From positions 1-13,415 of the forward strand of contig JAOXYC010163327.1 in the NCBI GenBank assembly GCA_028565715.1: a stretch of 13,415 nt of DNA. The letters are read 5' to 3'. Under the pieces are notes generated by a model. That model ran no database searches and had not been told where the DNA came from. It worked only from the letters and a program-made list of their open reading frames with translations. The DNA is from Phoronis pallida. Taxonomy: Eukaryota > Phoronida > Phoronidae. This document shows, piece after piece, positions 1-8,420 of the stretch. Each line of letters starts with the position of its first letter. Position 1 is the first letter of the stretch. Made by a program: the position numbers and the translations under genes.

Positions 1-181
1 AATTTTGATTTGGAAAATATTTTTTTTCTGGTATGAATAAGCTTAATTTGATATGGAGTTGTTTCCTCTGGAGTTATTAGAGAAGGGTAAATGCTCACTG
101 GTACATGTTTATGCCCCTCTCCCCCTGTATGAGCTTTTAAGTAACAAACACCTTTTCACCTTTAAATGTGTTATGTTTCAG
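1..181 (+). other. Intron sequence upstream of the first visible exon
   Basis: An acceptor (tttcag) closes this stretch, so it is the 3' part of an intron. An ATG at 53 opens a short frame, but that frame differs from the exon frame and shows no similarity to the channel. I see no upstream exon here. Confidence 0.7.
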
Positions 182-300
182 AACTTGCCACTACAACAAG
201 ACACTATGATGCATGGGCTTACTATGAGGAGGGAACCTTGTCCATTGAAATACTCAAAAATGATGTTCTCAATAAAGTGTACTTTCGTGTCAAGGATAAG
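182..300 (+). CDS. Exon A: pre-membrane linker, first part
   Basis: The acceptor is tgtttcag at 174-181 and the donor is aag|gtacat. The first two bases complete a codon begun upstream, and the exon ends in phase 0. It encodes about 39 residues (RHYDAWAYYEEGTLSIEI and onward). These align with the IP3R stretch where a short helix and a beta strand (IEIVRL type) precede the membrane domain. It is the first coding exon visible in the window. Confidence 0.85.
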
Positions 301-3300
301 GTACATTTTAAACTGTATCTCATCTTTCCAGGCCATGTTCGAACATGAAGAACCGCCAAAAACTACTCTTTAAAATAATTTTTGGTATCCGAAAATGGCG
401 GGCTTTTACCATATGGTCTGTTGAAGAACGTCGAGTAATGTTTAGAAGGGTTTCATCATTTAGGGTATTGGAAGTGAACTTTAAAAATGATTTTTGTGGA
501 AGACAATATAAACATCAAATTTCTATTTTTCATTGGTAATAGTTCAGTTCTAATTTTTTTACATAGATTAGTGGTAAGTGCTTCAAAAGTCCATAAGCCT
601 TATTCATGACCATTAAATTCTTAAAAAACAAATTGCAGTGGAAATTTTTATATTTTTTGTTCTTAAATTATGAAAACCTTACACATTTTAATGTGTAAAG
701 TTTGCTTTGCCACTTTTAAAAAAGTGGCAAAGCAAACTTTTAACAGATTAAAATTTTACTTGTGATGGTCCATCCATAGTTATTTTCGACTTGAATAGTC
801 ATTGAGAATGAATTTAAATTAATTTGTGGAACCCGAAATTATGCTATATTCCAAGTATGGTGCATGCAGTTCTAATAAAATATGTAAGTTTCACTGCAAT
901 ATATTTTAGGACCTTTAAGGTCATTGATAAGGCTTATGCATCTTCAACAGACTAAGTTTAAATCATTCTCCCATGGTTTATTCTTTATTATCTAGTCTGT
1001 GCTAAGAGAAGAAATAAAGGAGAAGTTCAAATACGAAGTTGACCGTTCTTCACCAAGCAATAAAATCCGTGAATTCATGGATTGGTCGCAGGACATCATG
1101 AAAGACATCAAAATTCAGAAAAAGATTTTGTCAAACCCAGTGGCACGATTTTTTGTCAGGCAATGGTGAGTTGATAAATATTTTTATTACCCTGCTATGG
1201 AAATTTTGTCCTGATATGACTAAAATGAGCTGGATAAAAAAGGCATCAAGCCTCATTCCAGAATAGATGGTAATATGGTAATAAATATCTCAAAATTTGC
1301 CCTTTTCAATAAAAGTCCAACTTGCTGACTGCGCCCATATCGATATGATGCCCTGCGTTTTTAACAAAAAATTGTGCGCCTCACTTAAGAAGTAAATGCA
1401 GTCGTGCAATTCAAGTAAAAAATGGCAGACCAAACTGTCCTAGAGCCAAACTTCAAGTTTCCATTGGTAATAAATAGATTATGACCTGGTAAACTTCACA
1501 TGCGGCCTCGGGCTGGTATCACTGCCCTTGGACTGATATCCAGCATGATATGAAATTGTCCAGGTGATAATCTCTATAAATCGTCCTGGTAAAGACATTA
1601 TTATAAAATGTGCAGTGCATGTATTTAGATGACTGTACTTGGTATTTATTTGTCACCGGAGATCACCACAATTTTGCACAACTTTTCCAAACCCAACATG
1701 GTTTAGATATCCTGGAAATGTTATTGCAAATTAAACTGTTGTTTTATTGTAGCTTTTCAAATTTATATAGTACTTAACTTTATTTATCAGCACATACATT
1801 TTAAAATGATTTGAATGCCAATTATTTATTTCATTTTCTTGTTTTGTCAGGTATCTCTTCAACATTGTCGCCATTTTGTTGAGTTTTATCATTGCTATCA
1901 CTGTATTGGTTGCCTGGAGACAGCCAGTGTATGCAAATGGGACTATTAACTATGAAATGTAAGTGTTAACTTTTTATGGCTTTTTCAATAAAAAATAAAT
2001 AAATAAATAGCACTTTATTTCTGTCAATATCTTCATGTGTTGCATTGATATATGCAAATACCCCGAGCAAATGTAGCTTAAAAAATGATTTTTGAAAGGA
2101 AGCATTTTACCAGGTTTTATACAGCTCTATATGCCTTTCATAAAATGGTCACTTCAAACCCCCAATTTCTTCAGATATATAATCAATCACCATGTTAGCT
2201 GAAGGTGCACTAAAACATTTACTCCAACGCAATTACCAGCTAGGAGAGATTCCCCAATCTGGAGATTATCTCCTGATCCGGAGATTTTCCCTTGATGGGT
2301 AGATTTCACTCTTCTTTAAAGCCTTCAGTAAATCAATCTTATTAGATGATGAAAGTGTACATCAAATAACTTGCTCAAGGGGCATATGACGCAATCAGCC
2401 TATATCTTGAAATTGCATTATGGATTTTTTTGATACGTGATGTTAGCCTTAAAATAACTTATAACAACCAATCCCGTTTATTTCAGCACTGCAGAGCCTG
2501 TACATTGGTGGCCTGATTTACCATATTTGGAGTGGGTTTTATTCATCTCGCATAATCTGGTGTCTTTCTTCATACTGGTTGGCTACTTCTTGTCCAACAC
2601 ACCAAGTCCGCCTAATTTCAGCAAACTGGCTGATTGGTTCAAGTAAGCGAGTATTTTTCATACTACAGTTCAATCTTAAGAATAGCAGTTTCATGCTCTT
2701 AACTTTAGTTATGAGATACAAAAGAATAACATTTTATTACAAAAGAATAGTGTTGTTAAATTCACTGTGTGATAAACAAACAGGCTTTTTGTTAATGAAT
2801 CGGCTCATTTTAAAAGTTAAAATATTAAGTGATGTAAATGATGGTAAACTTCTTTTAGCTGTGGGAATACTTTGAATTGTTGTCAGTATTATGATCAGGG
2901 TTTCCCTTTAATTTTTTTTATTTTTAATCACCTCCTGAAAGCATTCAATGAATGTACTACCCTGAGTGTTAAGTGCAAGTCAATTCCTTGATTTAATACC
3001 ACATCAGATGGGCATTTTCTCAAAAATGAATTTCTGTTGGCACTTTATTATATAATTTCATGACTAGTTTCGTAGGTTCAGTCCTCCATTCTCAAATGAC
3101 AACAATATCCACATGTATAAACAAGTGACGTAATACAGAGCGATAACAGGCAGTAGTTATAGCAATGTGACAAGTACAAGAATAATCAAAAAATCAAAAG
3201 AGAGTCAATTTTAAATGGTGCACCTGATCATTTAGTGAAGGGCGATATAAATGGATGTAAATGGCTTCTTTTAGCTTGAGCTGTGAATCAGTGTTGACAC

Positions 3301-6300
3301 TGTATTTCTGATGCCTGTCATTTATGATGCAACATATCAACTATGTTTTGAAATGATACTTTAATATTGGCAGGGATACTTGTGGTCCAAAGACAAAGCA
3401 AGAACAAGCATTGAAAGCCAAAACAGAAGAAAGGGAATCAAACCTGCAAGTCAGCATGTTAAGTTTCAAGACATTTTATTATGTGGTAGGTTTCATATTT
3501 ATTCATTAAAGATTATATCTTAAACAAAAAATTTTATAAGGTGCGCAAGTCGCAGAAGAATGTTTCTGTGATGCATTGTGTGAGATACATACTGCGTTAC
3601 GGGGGAAACAGGGACACAGTATTGTTTCTTAATGGTAATTTGTTTGCAATTGAGACATTAGGATGCCAATACTGATCACCGAAGAGTGAAATGCTACTGT
3701 TCTGTTTTTCTGATTTGTTGAAAAAAAAATTAGTTTTTTGATCATTTTCAGCTCTTCTTCACCCTATCCATAACTGGTACAATATGGCATGGTTATACAT
3801 TCGCCTTCCACATGTTACACATTGCTCAAAACAACCAGTTGTTAAGTAGGGTCATCAAAGCTATCACCAAAAATGGTAGGTTTTTTAAAGTAACTTTCTC
3901 TGCGTTGGTCCAGATATGGGGTCAAAATGCAAATCAATTCGATACTTTGTGTATAACTTGCACTGGAGTAAAAAAATTCAAAAAAAATCTGGCGCCGGAT
4001 TTTGACCAAAGCTGAGACTATAACTTCATCTGGAAATGTAAGCATTTTCAATGTGAAAGAAAAGTAACTTTAATATTTTATTTTCTTAAGCTGTCAATAT
4101 CCAATGGCTGCCATTTTGCAATATCAGGATATAGGAGGTCCCCACATTGTGTTAAAATATTTTACAAAATAATGAAGTGTGAAATTAATTTTTTTATCTA
4201 CAGTCTTGTAATTTATATTAATTGTACAGATTAATAAGCTTTACTGCCTGATTCCTTTACAGGTCTTTCCCTGCTTTGGGTCGGAGTCTTGATTTTAATC
4301 GTGCTGTATGCATTTGCATTGCTCAGTTTTGTCTTCTTGAGGGATCTTTATGTGTCGAGTTCAGGCCTCTACTGTGAAACAGTGTTACAGTGTTTTGTGA
4401 CTGTAATTCACAGAGGTTTTATCATGGGACCTCTCGAGGTGAGTTTTTAATATGATTTATCAGTTTTTATATTGTGATTTCTATATTACCAGCTTCATGT
4501 GTAGAGCTGATAATCTATTGTGAATGATACATTTGATGAAGAAAAGCCAATTGAACATGGAAACTACTAAAAACGTTCAGGGGCATGAAGACTTTGAACT
4601 TAATTTTTTTAAAATTCTAAATTGTTTTTATTTGTCCACAACCATGTAAATGTACATATTATAGCCAAACTGGGGGCCATGAGTTAGATATCAGTTCAAA
4701 ATTGGTTTCTGTATAGGCCTACTTCCTATCAAATCATTTTGTTTTTCTAATGGATATTTAACTGAATTCTTAATATGTTCTTTACAGTATTTTGAAGAAG
4801 TCCCAGAAGGTCGTTCATTTGCATGGCATGCAGGCAAGGCCGCGTTTGACTTGTTGTTCTTCATCGTTATTACCACCATTGGTCTCAATGTCATCTTCGG
4901 TATCATTGTCGACACATTCTCTGAATTGAGAGATAGCAAGGTAATTATTCATAATTTTTAAAAACATTATATGAGGGTGCATTATGGGATAGGATGTGTC
5001 ATTGGCGCTGTTGTGGCGGTTGTGTTACACTTTGTTGTGGCCACAATATCTTAAGAACGCTTTGACAAAACTTTACATACTTGTTCTTGAAAGTCTGCTT
5101 TGAAAACTGCTGCATTCCATCAATAATTGCATGTGCCCCCTGGTGAGATTTTTTAATTCCAAAAATTTTGACGAAATTTTGTTCAATTGTTATTGGCATG
5201 AAAAAGACGGCTGCTTTCGAAAACCAGTGCGCCATGTATTCTGCAATTAATTTATGGTGACCCAAACAAGGGGACTGGTTAAATTTGAGGAAGTTTTACC
5301 GTAACATTATTATTTTAACTTTTCAGTGGAATACAGACCAAGATATGGCCAACACATGTTTCATATGTAGCAGGAGTAGCTACGACTTTGAACACCATGG
5401 TGGGGTAAGTTATTTTACAGGACCTGGTTTCATGAAAACTAAATCATTGATATTTATGTTTGGTTTTGCAGGCTTTTTATTCTGTTTTTTTTTATCAAGA
5501 CATTTGGTATATGAATAACACATAAAACATTGAATGATTTAAATTTAAATCCTGACGTGTTTCACATCATCTCGCCACCTTACTACAATATTCACATTAT
5601 ATTTAAAAGTGAGACAAAAATTCCCATATTTTTCATCACTGTGAAGATTTATGCACTGAAAATTGTTTTTCAATTAATATTTGACGGGATGGCAATACTC
5701 TTCTTCTTAAATTTGATAAATTTTCTTTTTTTTTTTAGGGATTTGAACACCATGTGAAAAATGAACACAACCAATGGGGTTATTTATTCTTCTTCATTCA
5801 TCTGAACGAGACACGGTCAAATGATTACAGTGCTCTAGAACTGTATGTGGCTGATCTGGTAAGGATTCTCATCTTTTTGTAAGAAAATTGTGTAAGAACG
5901 TGTTTACTATCAGTATCAATGATAGAAGTTACTGGCAAGTAAAGATCTATGTACAGTTGCAAAGAAAAACAGACAGAAGTATGGCATCTGTGATGTCGTG
6001 GACTGTTTTAAATGATTAATTTTTTGTGAAGCTTATCATGTAAACCGCTTTGGAAATAAAAAAGCAGTATAACAAAACCGACTATTATTATTATTATTTG
6101 GGATGATAGCTATTGATTTTGCTCATGATAAGAATTAGTTTTAATGCTGTTCATAATGCTTAAAAATACCTACTATAATGTGAGGTTATGTAGAATTGTT
6201 CCTTGATAAGTATCTTTCATTTATTATAATAATTCATTGCTGAACATGCCACTAAATAATGAATAAATAGCAATTGTGTCAAATTATTAAAATATAGTTT

Positions 6301-7363
6301 CATTTGTCCTCATCCCAGGAGTGAGAAAAAGAACTCACCAAATTATTTCGGCACTCGTCATGGCTGGCGTCTTCTTCAGTGTGGGATGAGGACTAATGAA
6401 ACCGTATTTTAATTCTTGATTTGCACATCCTGATAACCTAAAGACATTTGTGTCAAATTATGATTTTAGCTTGAGAAAACCAACTATGACTTCTTTCCAC
6501 TGAACTGTGCTTTAAGTCTATTGCAAACTGAAGATTCTAAAGAAATGAAGCTTGAGACTCTAATGCAGCAGGTGACCTATCTTGTGAACAAAATGAAAGA
6601 AGATGTAAGTATGACCATTGGGTCAATCAGTATGTCAACAATAGGGGAATTGAAATTCTGCCATTTTAATTTGTAGTCACAAATGCTTTTCGCCATCTTA
6701 AAAACAACGCGACTCGTGGTTCAACTATGGTGTACATGAAGTAAATATTGTTTTGAAGTCTCTGTTCTGCGAAAAAAATATTGTGGTGACTACAGCATCC
6801 AAAATGCCAGGTTAAATGTGACAGAAATGAAATCCCTGTATTGTCTGCAAGTATGCCATTCACGTCTGATCTGCCTGATCCACGGTCCGGACCAACAATT
6901 CACTGACACACCCATATCAACAAATATCTCGGGTTAAGCCAATGAAAATCATGACTCCTTGTTGTACATAATTGCCGTCAAATTCGCTAAAAACTGGTGA
7001 GAAATGGTCACAAATAAGGCTTATGCATCTTTAATTACAACAAACATGCACAAGACTCATCTTCAACATCCTTTAAACTACAAGTTATTCAAAATAAAAT
7101 TCTTTCATATCTTTAATGGAATATTTTCATCACATTAACAGGAGGCTTTGAAACAGCAAGAAATAGAGATCAAACGACAACAGGAGTGGCTTACTCAACA
7201 TCAAGACAGTGTGGGGAAAGAACAGCCTAAGCAACTGCAAACTAAACAGTCAACTGTTAAAGAACCTATGAAGGTGTTTGCAAGACCATCAACCCTGCAG
7301 GAATCTGCACCCGTCGTGAAGTCATCATCGAGACCACCATCGCCATCTAGTGGCAAAGAGTGA
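182..7363 (+). CDS. IP3R/RyR-superfamily Ca2+-release channel-like protein, C-terminal 556 residues (5' end outside window), 12 exons
   Basis: The coding segments are 182-300, 996-1165, 1851-1958, 2487-2642, 3374-3485, 3752-3875, 4263-4438, 4788-4940, 5327-5404, 5739-5858, 6470-6604 and 7142-7363; all join in frame with GT-AG introns. Counting from the first full codon, the order is: pre-membrane linker 1-95, S1 97-117, S2 147-168, S3 217-233, S4 and S4-S5 linker 236-263, S5 264-289, pore helix 301-312, filter region 313-325, S6 338-367, linker finger (C383, C386, H403, H408), coiled coil about 449-505 and a Pro/Ser-rich end. Signatures shared with both known families are CETVLQC before the pore helix, LNVIFGIIVDTFSELRD in S6 and CFIC. 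Known members are tetrameric ER/SR Ca2+-release channels. Whether this one conducts Ca2+ is open, because the usual GGG[VI]GD filter is missing. Some parts resemble IP3R (LNVIFG) and others RyR (S2, ELRD, DFFP), so I do not assign it to either. The N-terminal ligand-binding part lies upstream and is not seen. Confidence 0.93.
592..948. mobile_element. Terminal-inverted-repeat element (MITE-like), copy 1
   Basis: The left end (592-617, cataagccttattcatgacc and onward) is the reverse complement, with two mismatches and one gap, of the right end near 914-937 (ggtcattgataaggcttatg). The interior from about 741 to 900 matches, in reverse orientation, the element at 9358-9630, including tattccaagtatggtgcatg. 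No transposase coding is seen. Relative to the other copy it carries an extra segment of roughly 110 bp (about 625-738) that includes a palindrome. It lies in the intron before exon B. Confidence 0.75.
697..740. repeat. Perfect 21-bp inverted repeat with a 2-base loop
   Basis: The left arm 697-717 (aaagtttgctttgccacttt plus t) and the right arm 720-740 are exact reverse complements, separated by aa. A second small hairpin (acacat-ttta-atgtgt, 681-696) abuts it on the left. It lies inside the extra segment of the terminal-inverted-repeat element. Confidence 0.95.
996..1165 (+). CDS. Exon B: pre-membrane linker, second part
   Basis: The acceptor is ttattatctag and the donor is caatg|gtgagt. 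The exon starts in phase 0 and ends two bases into a Trp codon. It encodes SVLREEIKEKFKYEVDRSSP, then SNKIREFMDWSQDIMKDI and onward. This matches the IP3R/RyR linker in which a helix ending near a DW or NW motif leads into basic, aromatic residues just before S1 (ARFFVRQW here). Confidence 0.92.
1472..1582. repeat. Imperfect foldback (about 50-bp arms)
   Basis: The left arm (1472-1522, containing agattatgacctgg and ggctggtatcac) folds on the right arm (1531-1582, containing gtgatatccagc-like sequence and ccaggtgataatct). The match is imperfect with several mismatches. It is probably a decayed foldback element in the intron between exons B and C. A 12-bp perfect palindrome (catatcgatatg, 1336-1347) lies nearby. 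Confidence 0.6.
1851..1958 (+). CDS. Exon C: transmembrane segment S1
   Basis: The acceptor is cttgttttgtcag and the donor is gaaat|gtaagt. The exon encodes YLFNIVAILLSFIIAITVLV followed by AWRQPVYANGTINYE, that is, S1 and the start of the S1-S2 luminal loop. NGT is a possible N-glycosylation site, if the loop is luminal as in the family. The last two bases pair with the first base of the next exon to make an Ile codon. Confidence 0.93.
1959..2486 (+). other. Intron C-D
   Basis: The intron contains an AAAT-type simple repeat near 1994-2009 and a short ggaga-tta-tctcc palindrome within repeated ggagatt units around 2240-2290. Nothing else was recognised. Confidence 0.6.
2487..2642 (+). CDS. 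Exon D: transmembrane segment S2
   Basis: The acceptor is tttatttcag and the donor is ttcaa|gtaagc. It encodes a Trp-rich lead (HWWPDLPYLEW), S2 (VLFISHNLVSFFILVGYF) and the following loop (NTPSPPNFSKLADW). S2 resembles the RyR helix with a leucine/histidine lead and an IGY ending more than the IP3R one. Part of this exon is also open on the opposite strand and in a second frame; neither of those readings is a gene. Confidence 0.92.
2643..3373 (+). other. Intron D-E
   Basis: This is the longest intron between membrane-segment exons (731 bp). It is AT-rich. I see no repeat, RNA or hidden exon that keeps the flanking frame. Confidence 0.6.
3374..3485 (+). CDS. Exon E: charged S2-S3 linker and start of S3
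   Basis: The acceptor is taatattggcag and the donor is tatgtg|gtaggt. The exon starts with the third base of a Lys codon and ends in phase 0. It encodes a polar, Lys/Glu/Gln-rich linker (KTKQEQALKAKTEERESNLQ) and the first residues of S3 (SFKTFYYV). In vertebrate IP3Rs the region between S2 and S3 is longer and partly hydrophobic; here it is short and highly charged. Confidence 0.88.
3752..3875 (+). CDS. Exon F: S3, S4 and S4-S5 linker
   Basis: The acceptor is tcattttcag and the donor is aaatg|gtaggt. It encodes LFFTLSITGTIWHGYTFAF (S3 into S4), then HMLHIAQNNQLLSRVIKAI and TKNG. The pattern LLxxVIKxxTxNG is the S4-S5 linker of IP3R/RyR channels. FAFHMLHIA is close to the RyR S4 (AAHLLDIA). 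The exon ends in phase 1, inside the Gly codon of NG, and a phase-1 start on the next exon matches. Confidence 0.95.
3876..4262 (+). other. Intron F-G
   Basis: No recognisable feature. Short open frames on both strands here are chance. Confidence 0.55.
4263..4438 (+). CDS. Exon G: S5, pore helix and first half of the filter region
   Basis: The acceptor is tcctttacag and the donor is ctcgag|gtgagt. It encodes S5 (LSLLWVGVLILIVLYAFALL), FVFLRDLY, a short luminal loop, CETVLQCFVTVIH (the conserved cysteine pair and pore helix) and RGFIMGPLE. The S5-P loop is much shorter than in vertebrate IP3Rs. The filter glycines expected just after the pore helix are not present. The exon ends in phase 0 exactly inside the filter region. 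Confidence 0.95.
4439..4787 (+). other. Intron G-H, interrupting the filter region
   Basis: I looked for a missed microexon that could restore the glycine-rich filter and found no GG-rich in-frame stretch flanked by splice signals. The intron has a plain gtgagt donor and a strong pyrimidine acceptor. Confidence 0.6.
4788..4940 (+). CDS. Exon H: post-filter segment and S6 gate helix
   Basis: The acceptor is tgttctttacag and the donor is agcaag|gtaatt; the length is 51 codons, phase 0 at both ends. It encodes YFEEVPEGRSFAWHAGKAA, then the S6 helix (FDLLFFIVITTIGLNVIFG) and IIVDTFSELRDSK. The S6 phenylalanine of the IP3R gate (IFG) is kept, and the Ile four residues later is Val. The acidic cluster YFEE lies where the filter aspartate would be. 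Confidence 0.96.
4941..5326 (+). other. Intron H-I
   Basis: The intron holds a CTCF-like motif (gtgccccctggtga, 5133-5146). The antisense frame across it has no recognisable product. Confidence 0.5.
5327..5404 (+). CDS. Exon I: linker-domain finger, CxxC half
   Basis: The acceptor is taacttttcag and the donor is ggtggg|gtaagt; 26 codons, phase 0 at both ends. It encodes WNTDQDMANT, then CFICSRSSYDFEHHGG. CFIC supplies the two cysteines of the zinc finger that couples cytosolic domains to S6 in IP3R and RyR structures. Confidence 0.93.
5739..5858 (+). CDS. Exon J: linker-domain finger, HxxxxH half
   Basis: The acceptor is a T run followed by ag at 5737-5738; the donor is gatctg|gtaagg. It encodes GFEHHVKNEHNQWGYLFFFI, then HLNETRSNDYSALELYVADL. 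H403 and H408 complete the finger. The distance from CFIC to GFExH is exactly that of RyR, which confirms the I-J splice. YSALELYVADL matches the family's YTGxESYVxxM stretch. NET is a possible but cytosolic, hence probably unused, sequon. Confidence 0.94.
6084..6098. repeat. ATT simple repeat
   Basis: Five ATT units in a row in the intron between exons J and K. Confidence 0.85.
6286..6413. mobile_element. Short terminal-inverted-repeat element (MITE-like)
   Basis: The arms 6286-6317 and 6382-6413 match as inverted repeats at 29 of 32 positions (core tttcatttgtcctcatccca), around a 64-base centre. No coding capacity is seen. An exact 14-bp direct repeat (ttgtgtcaaattat) lies at 6274-6287 and 6448-6461; the left copy touches the element and the right copy lies 34 bp beyond it. 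The element sits close upstream of the exon K acceptor. It has a different sequence from the 592-948 family. Confidence 0.7.
6470..6604 (+). CDS. Exon K: post-finger helix and coiled-coil start
   Basis: The acceptor is tatgattttag and the donor is gaagat|gtaagt; 45 codons, phase 0 at both ends. It encodes LEKTNYDFFPLNCALSLLQT followed by EDSKEMKLETLMQQVTYLVN and KMKED. DFFP matches the RyR DFFP and IP3R DWFP motif. The rest is a helix with hydrophobic spacing typical of the C-terminal tetramer coiled coil. The acceptor sits only 8 bp after a 14-bp direct repeat copy. Confidence 0.93.
7004..7034 (+). repeat. Lone terminal repeat of the 592-948/9358-9630 element family
   Basis: The sequence aaggcttatgcatctttaa and the preceding atggtca match the right terminus of both larger copies. 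I found no matching left end in this intron, so it is a solo or truncated end. The rest of intron K-L (6605-7141) shows nothing else. Confidence 0.6.
7142..7363 (+). CDS. Exon L: end of coiled coil, Pro/Ser-rich C-terminus and stop
   Basis: The acceptor is cacattaacag. The exon runs 73 codons to TGA at 7361-7363. It starts EALKQQEIEIKRQQEWLTQH, continuing the coiled coil with Gln/Lys/Glu, and ends with a low-complexity tail (RPPSPSSGKE). IP3Rs also end in a coiled coil plus a short disordered tail. RyRs end soon after the DFFP-type helix, so this end favours the IP3R layout. Confidence 0.93.
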   Translation, partial: EALKQQEIEIKRQQEWLTQHQDSVGKEQPKQLQTKQSTVKEPMKVFARPSTLQESAPVVKSSSRPPSPSSGKE

Positions 7364-8420
7364 AATCACAGTTTTAAAATGTCAATATTTTGTTTGTGAT
7401 GTGTAGCCAGACAGGGAATTTTGGACAAAGATCTCCCAGGAGGCCTTCATGCATTAACTGAAATTGAAAAATTTCTGTTTATTAAGAAGTTATTGTATGA
7501 TCACTGGTCCGTCTCATGAGAGATGCCTCAATGTTCATATATGAGGGCATTATTACCATGTATCGTTTGTTCTTGTTTAAATTCAATGCAAACAAATTCT
7601 TGTTCATAATGATATTTTTATTAGTACACCGTCCAGTGATGTTTGTTTTGATATGAATTTGTATGCACTTTACATGTTTGTACAATCTGTGGATTTATAC
7701 TTTATTTATTCCATATTGCACATAAAAGGTTCTGTGATATTTTTCTACTTAATATGGATTTTAAATTTTCCGATTGTTGATATTTTATGAGGAAATGCGT
7801 GACTGTTTTTTTTAATGTATATAATGTAAAAAATTATAAATTTTGCAGTAATGATGTATTTATTTTGAAAACTTCTTTGATGCAACTCATGATGCATTTG
7901 ATGATTACCTGATATTATACTATTAGTTGTCTACTTGGATACCAGTCTTACATTAAGGCAATGTTTTGTCACCAGATTGACTCGGTAGACTGGATTTTCA
8001 ATCAACTAATACAATTTAATGAAGTCATTATGTGTGTTTGAAACATATTGGGATATCAAGTCTCCATACAATTTTTTCCAGAGTGCAGACTTAAATTTTA
8101 TGCCAATTACTTCCTCACTCAACCTTCCAAACATTCCTAACACTTTAAGTTTTTTCAAAATTAGTAATTAAATCATGTTGCTCGAGCTCCTATAGGCAGG
8201 TTAATTGTATTTCTGACTGTTATTTAGTGATGAAACTTGATGTTTTTCTTTCTGAATATTGGGAAACATAGTTATGACAAAATGTCCTGCATGATTCATT
8301 GTACTTGACAATCATGTCTTGTCTTGATTGAAAGTGTATTTATAAGATGGCAACATTGTACACATTGTTAACAAAATGCACTCACTTGGCCTGAAATAAA
8401 GTGAATCCCTATAGTTGGTA
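7364..8420 (+). other. Probable 3' UTR of the channel-like gene
   Basis: Non-coding AT-rich sequence directly after the TGA. A canonical AATAAA at 8395-8400 is followed by a GT-rich stretch, so cleavage may fall near 8420. An earlier ATTAAA near 8167 is an alternative. The UTR end is an inference without transcript data. Confidence 0.5.
8395..8400 (+). promoter_or_regulatory. Candidate polyadenylation signal AATAAA
   Basis: An exact AATAAA about 1 kb after the stop codon, with gttggtagtttttatg downstream as a plausible GU-rich element. Confidence 0.45.

Noticed and set aside
53-373. 106-codon open frame from ATG at 53
   Set aside because: It overlaps exon A in a different frame from the one that aligns to the channel family, and crosses the exon's clear splice sites.
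2579-2875. 98-codon plus-strand frame overlapping exon D
   Set aside because: It is out of frame with S2 and continues through the donor into AT-rich intron.
4439-4787. Possible hidden microexon encoding a Gly-rich filter
   Set aside because: I looked for an in-frame GG-rich stretch with flanking AG and GT and found none, so the filter divergence stands.
4999-5265. 88-codon minus-strand frame in intron H-I
   Set aside because: No domain, no splice context and no neighbouring minus-strand exons; a chance frame.
6884-6893. 10-bp palindrome ggtccggacc in intron K-L
   Set aside because: It is short and isolated, with no surrounding structure.
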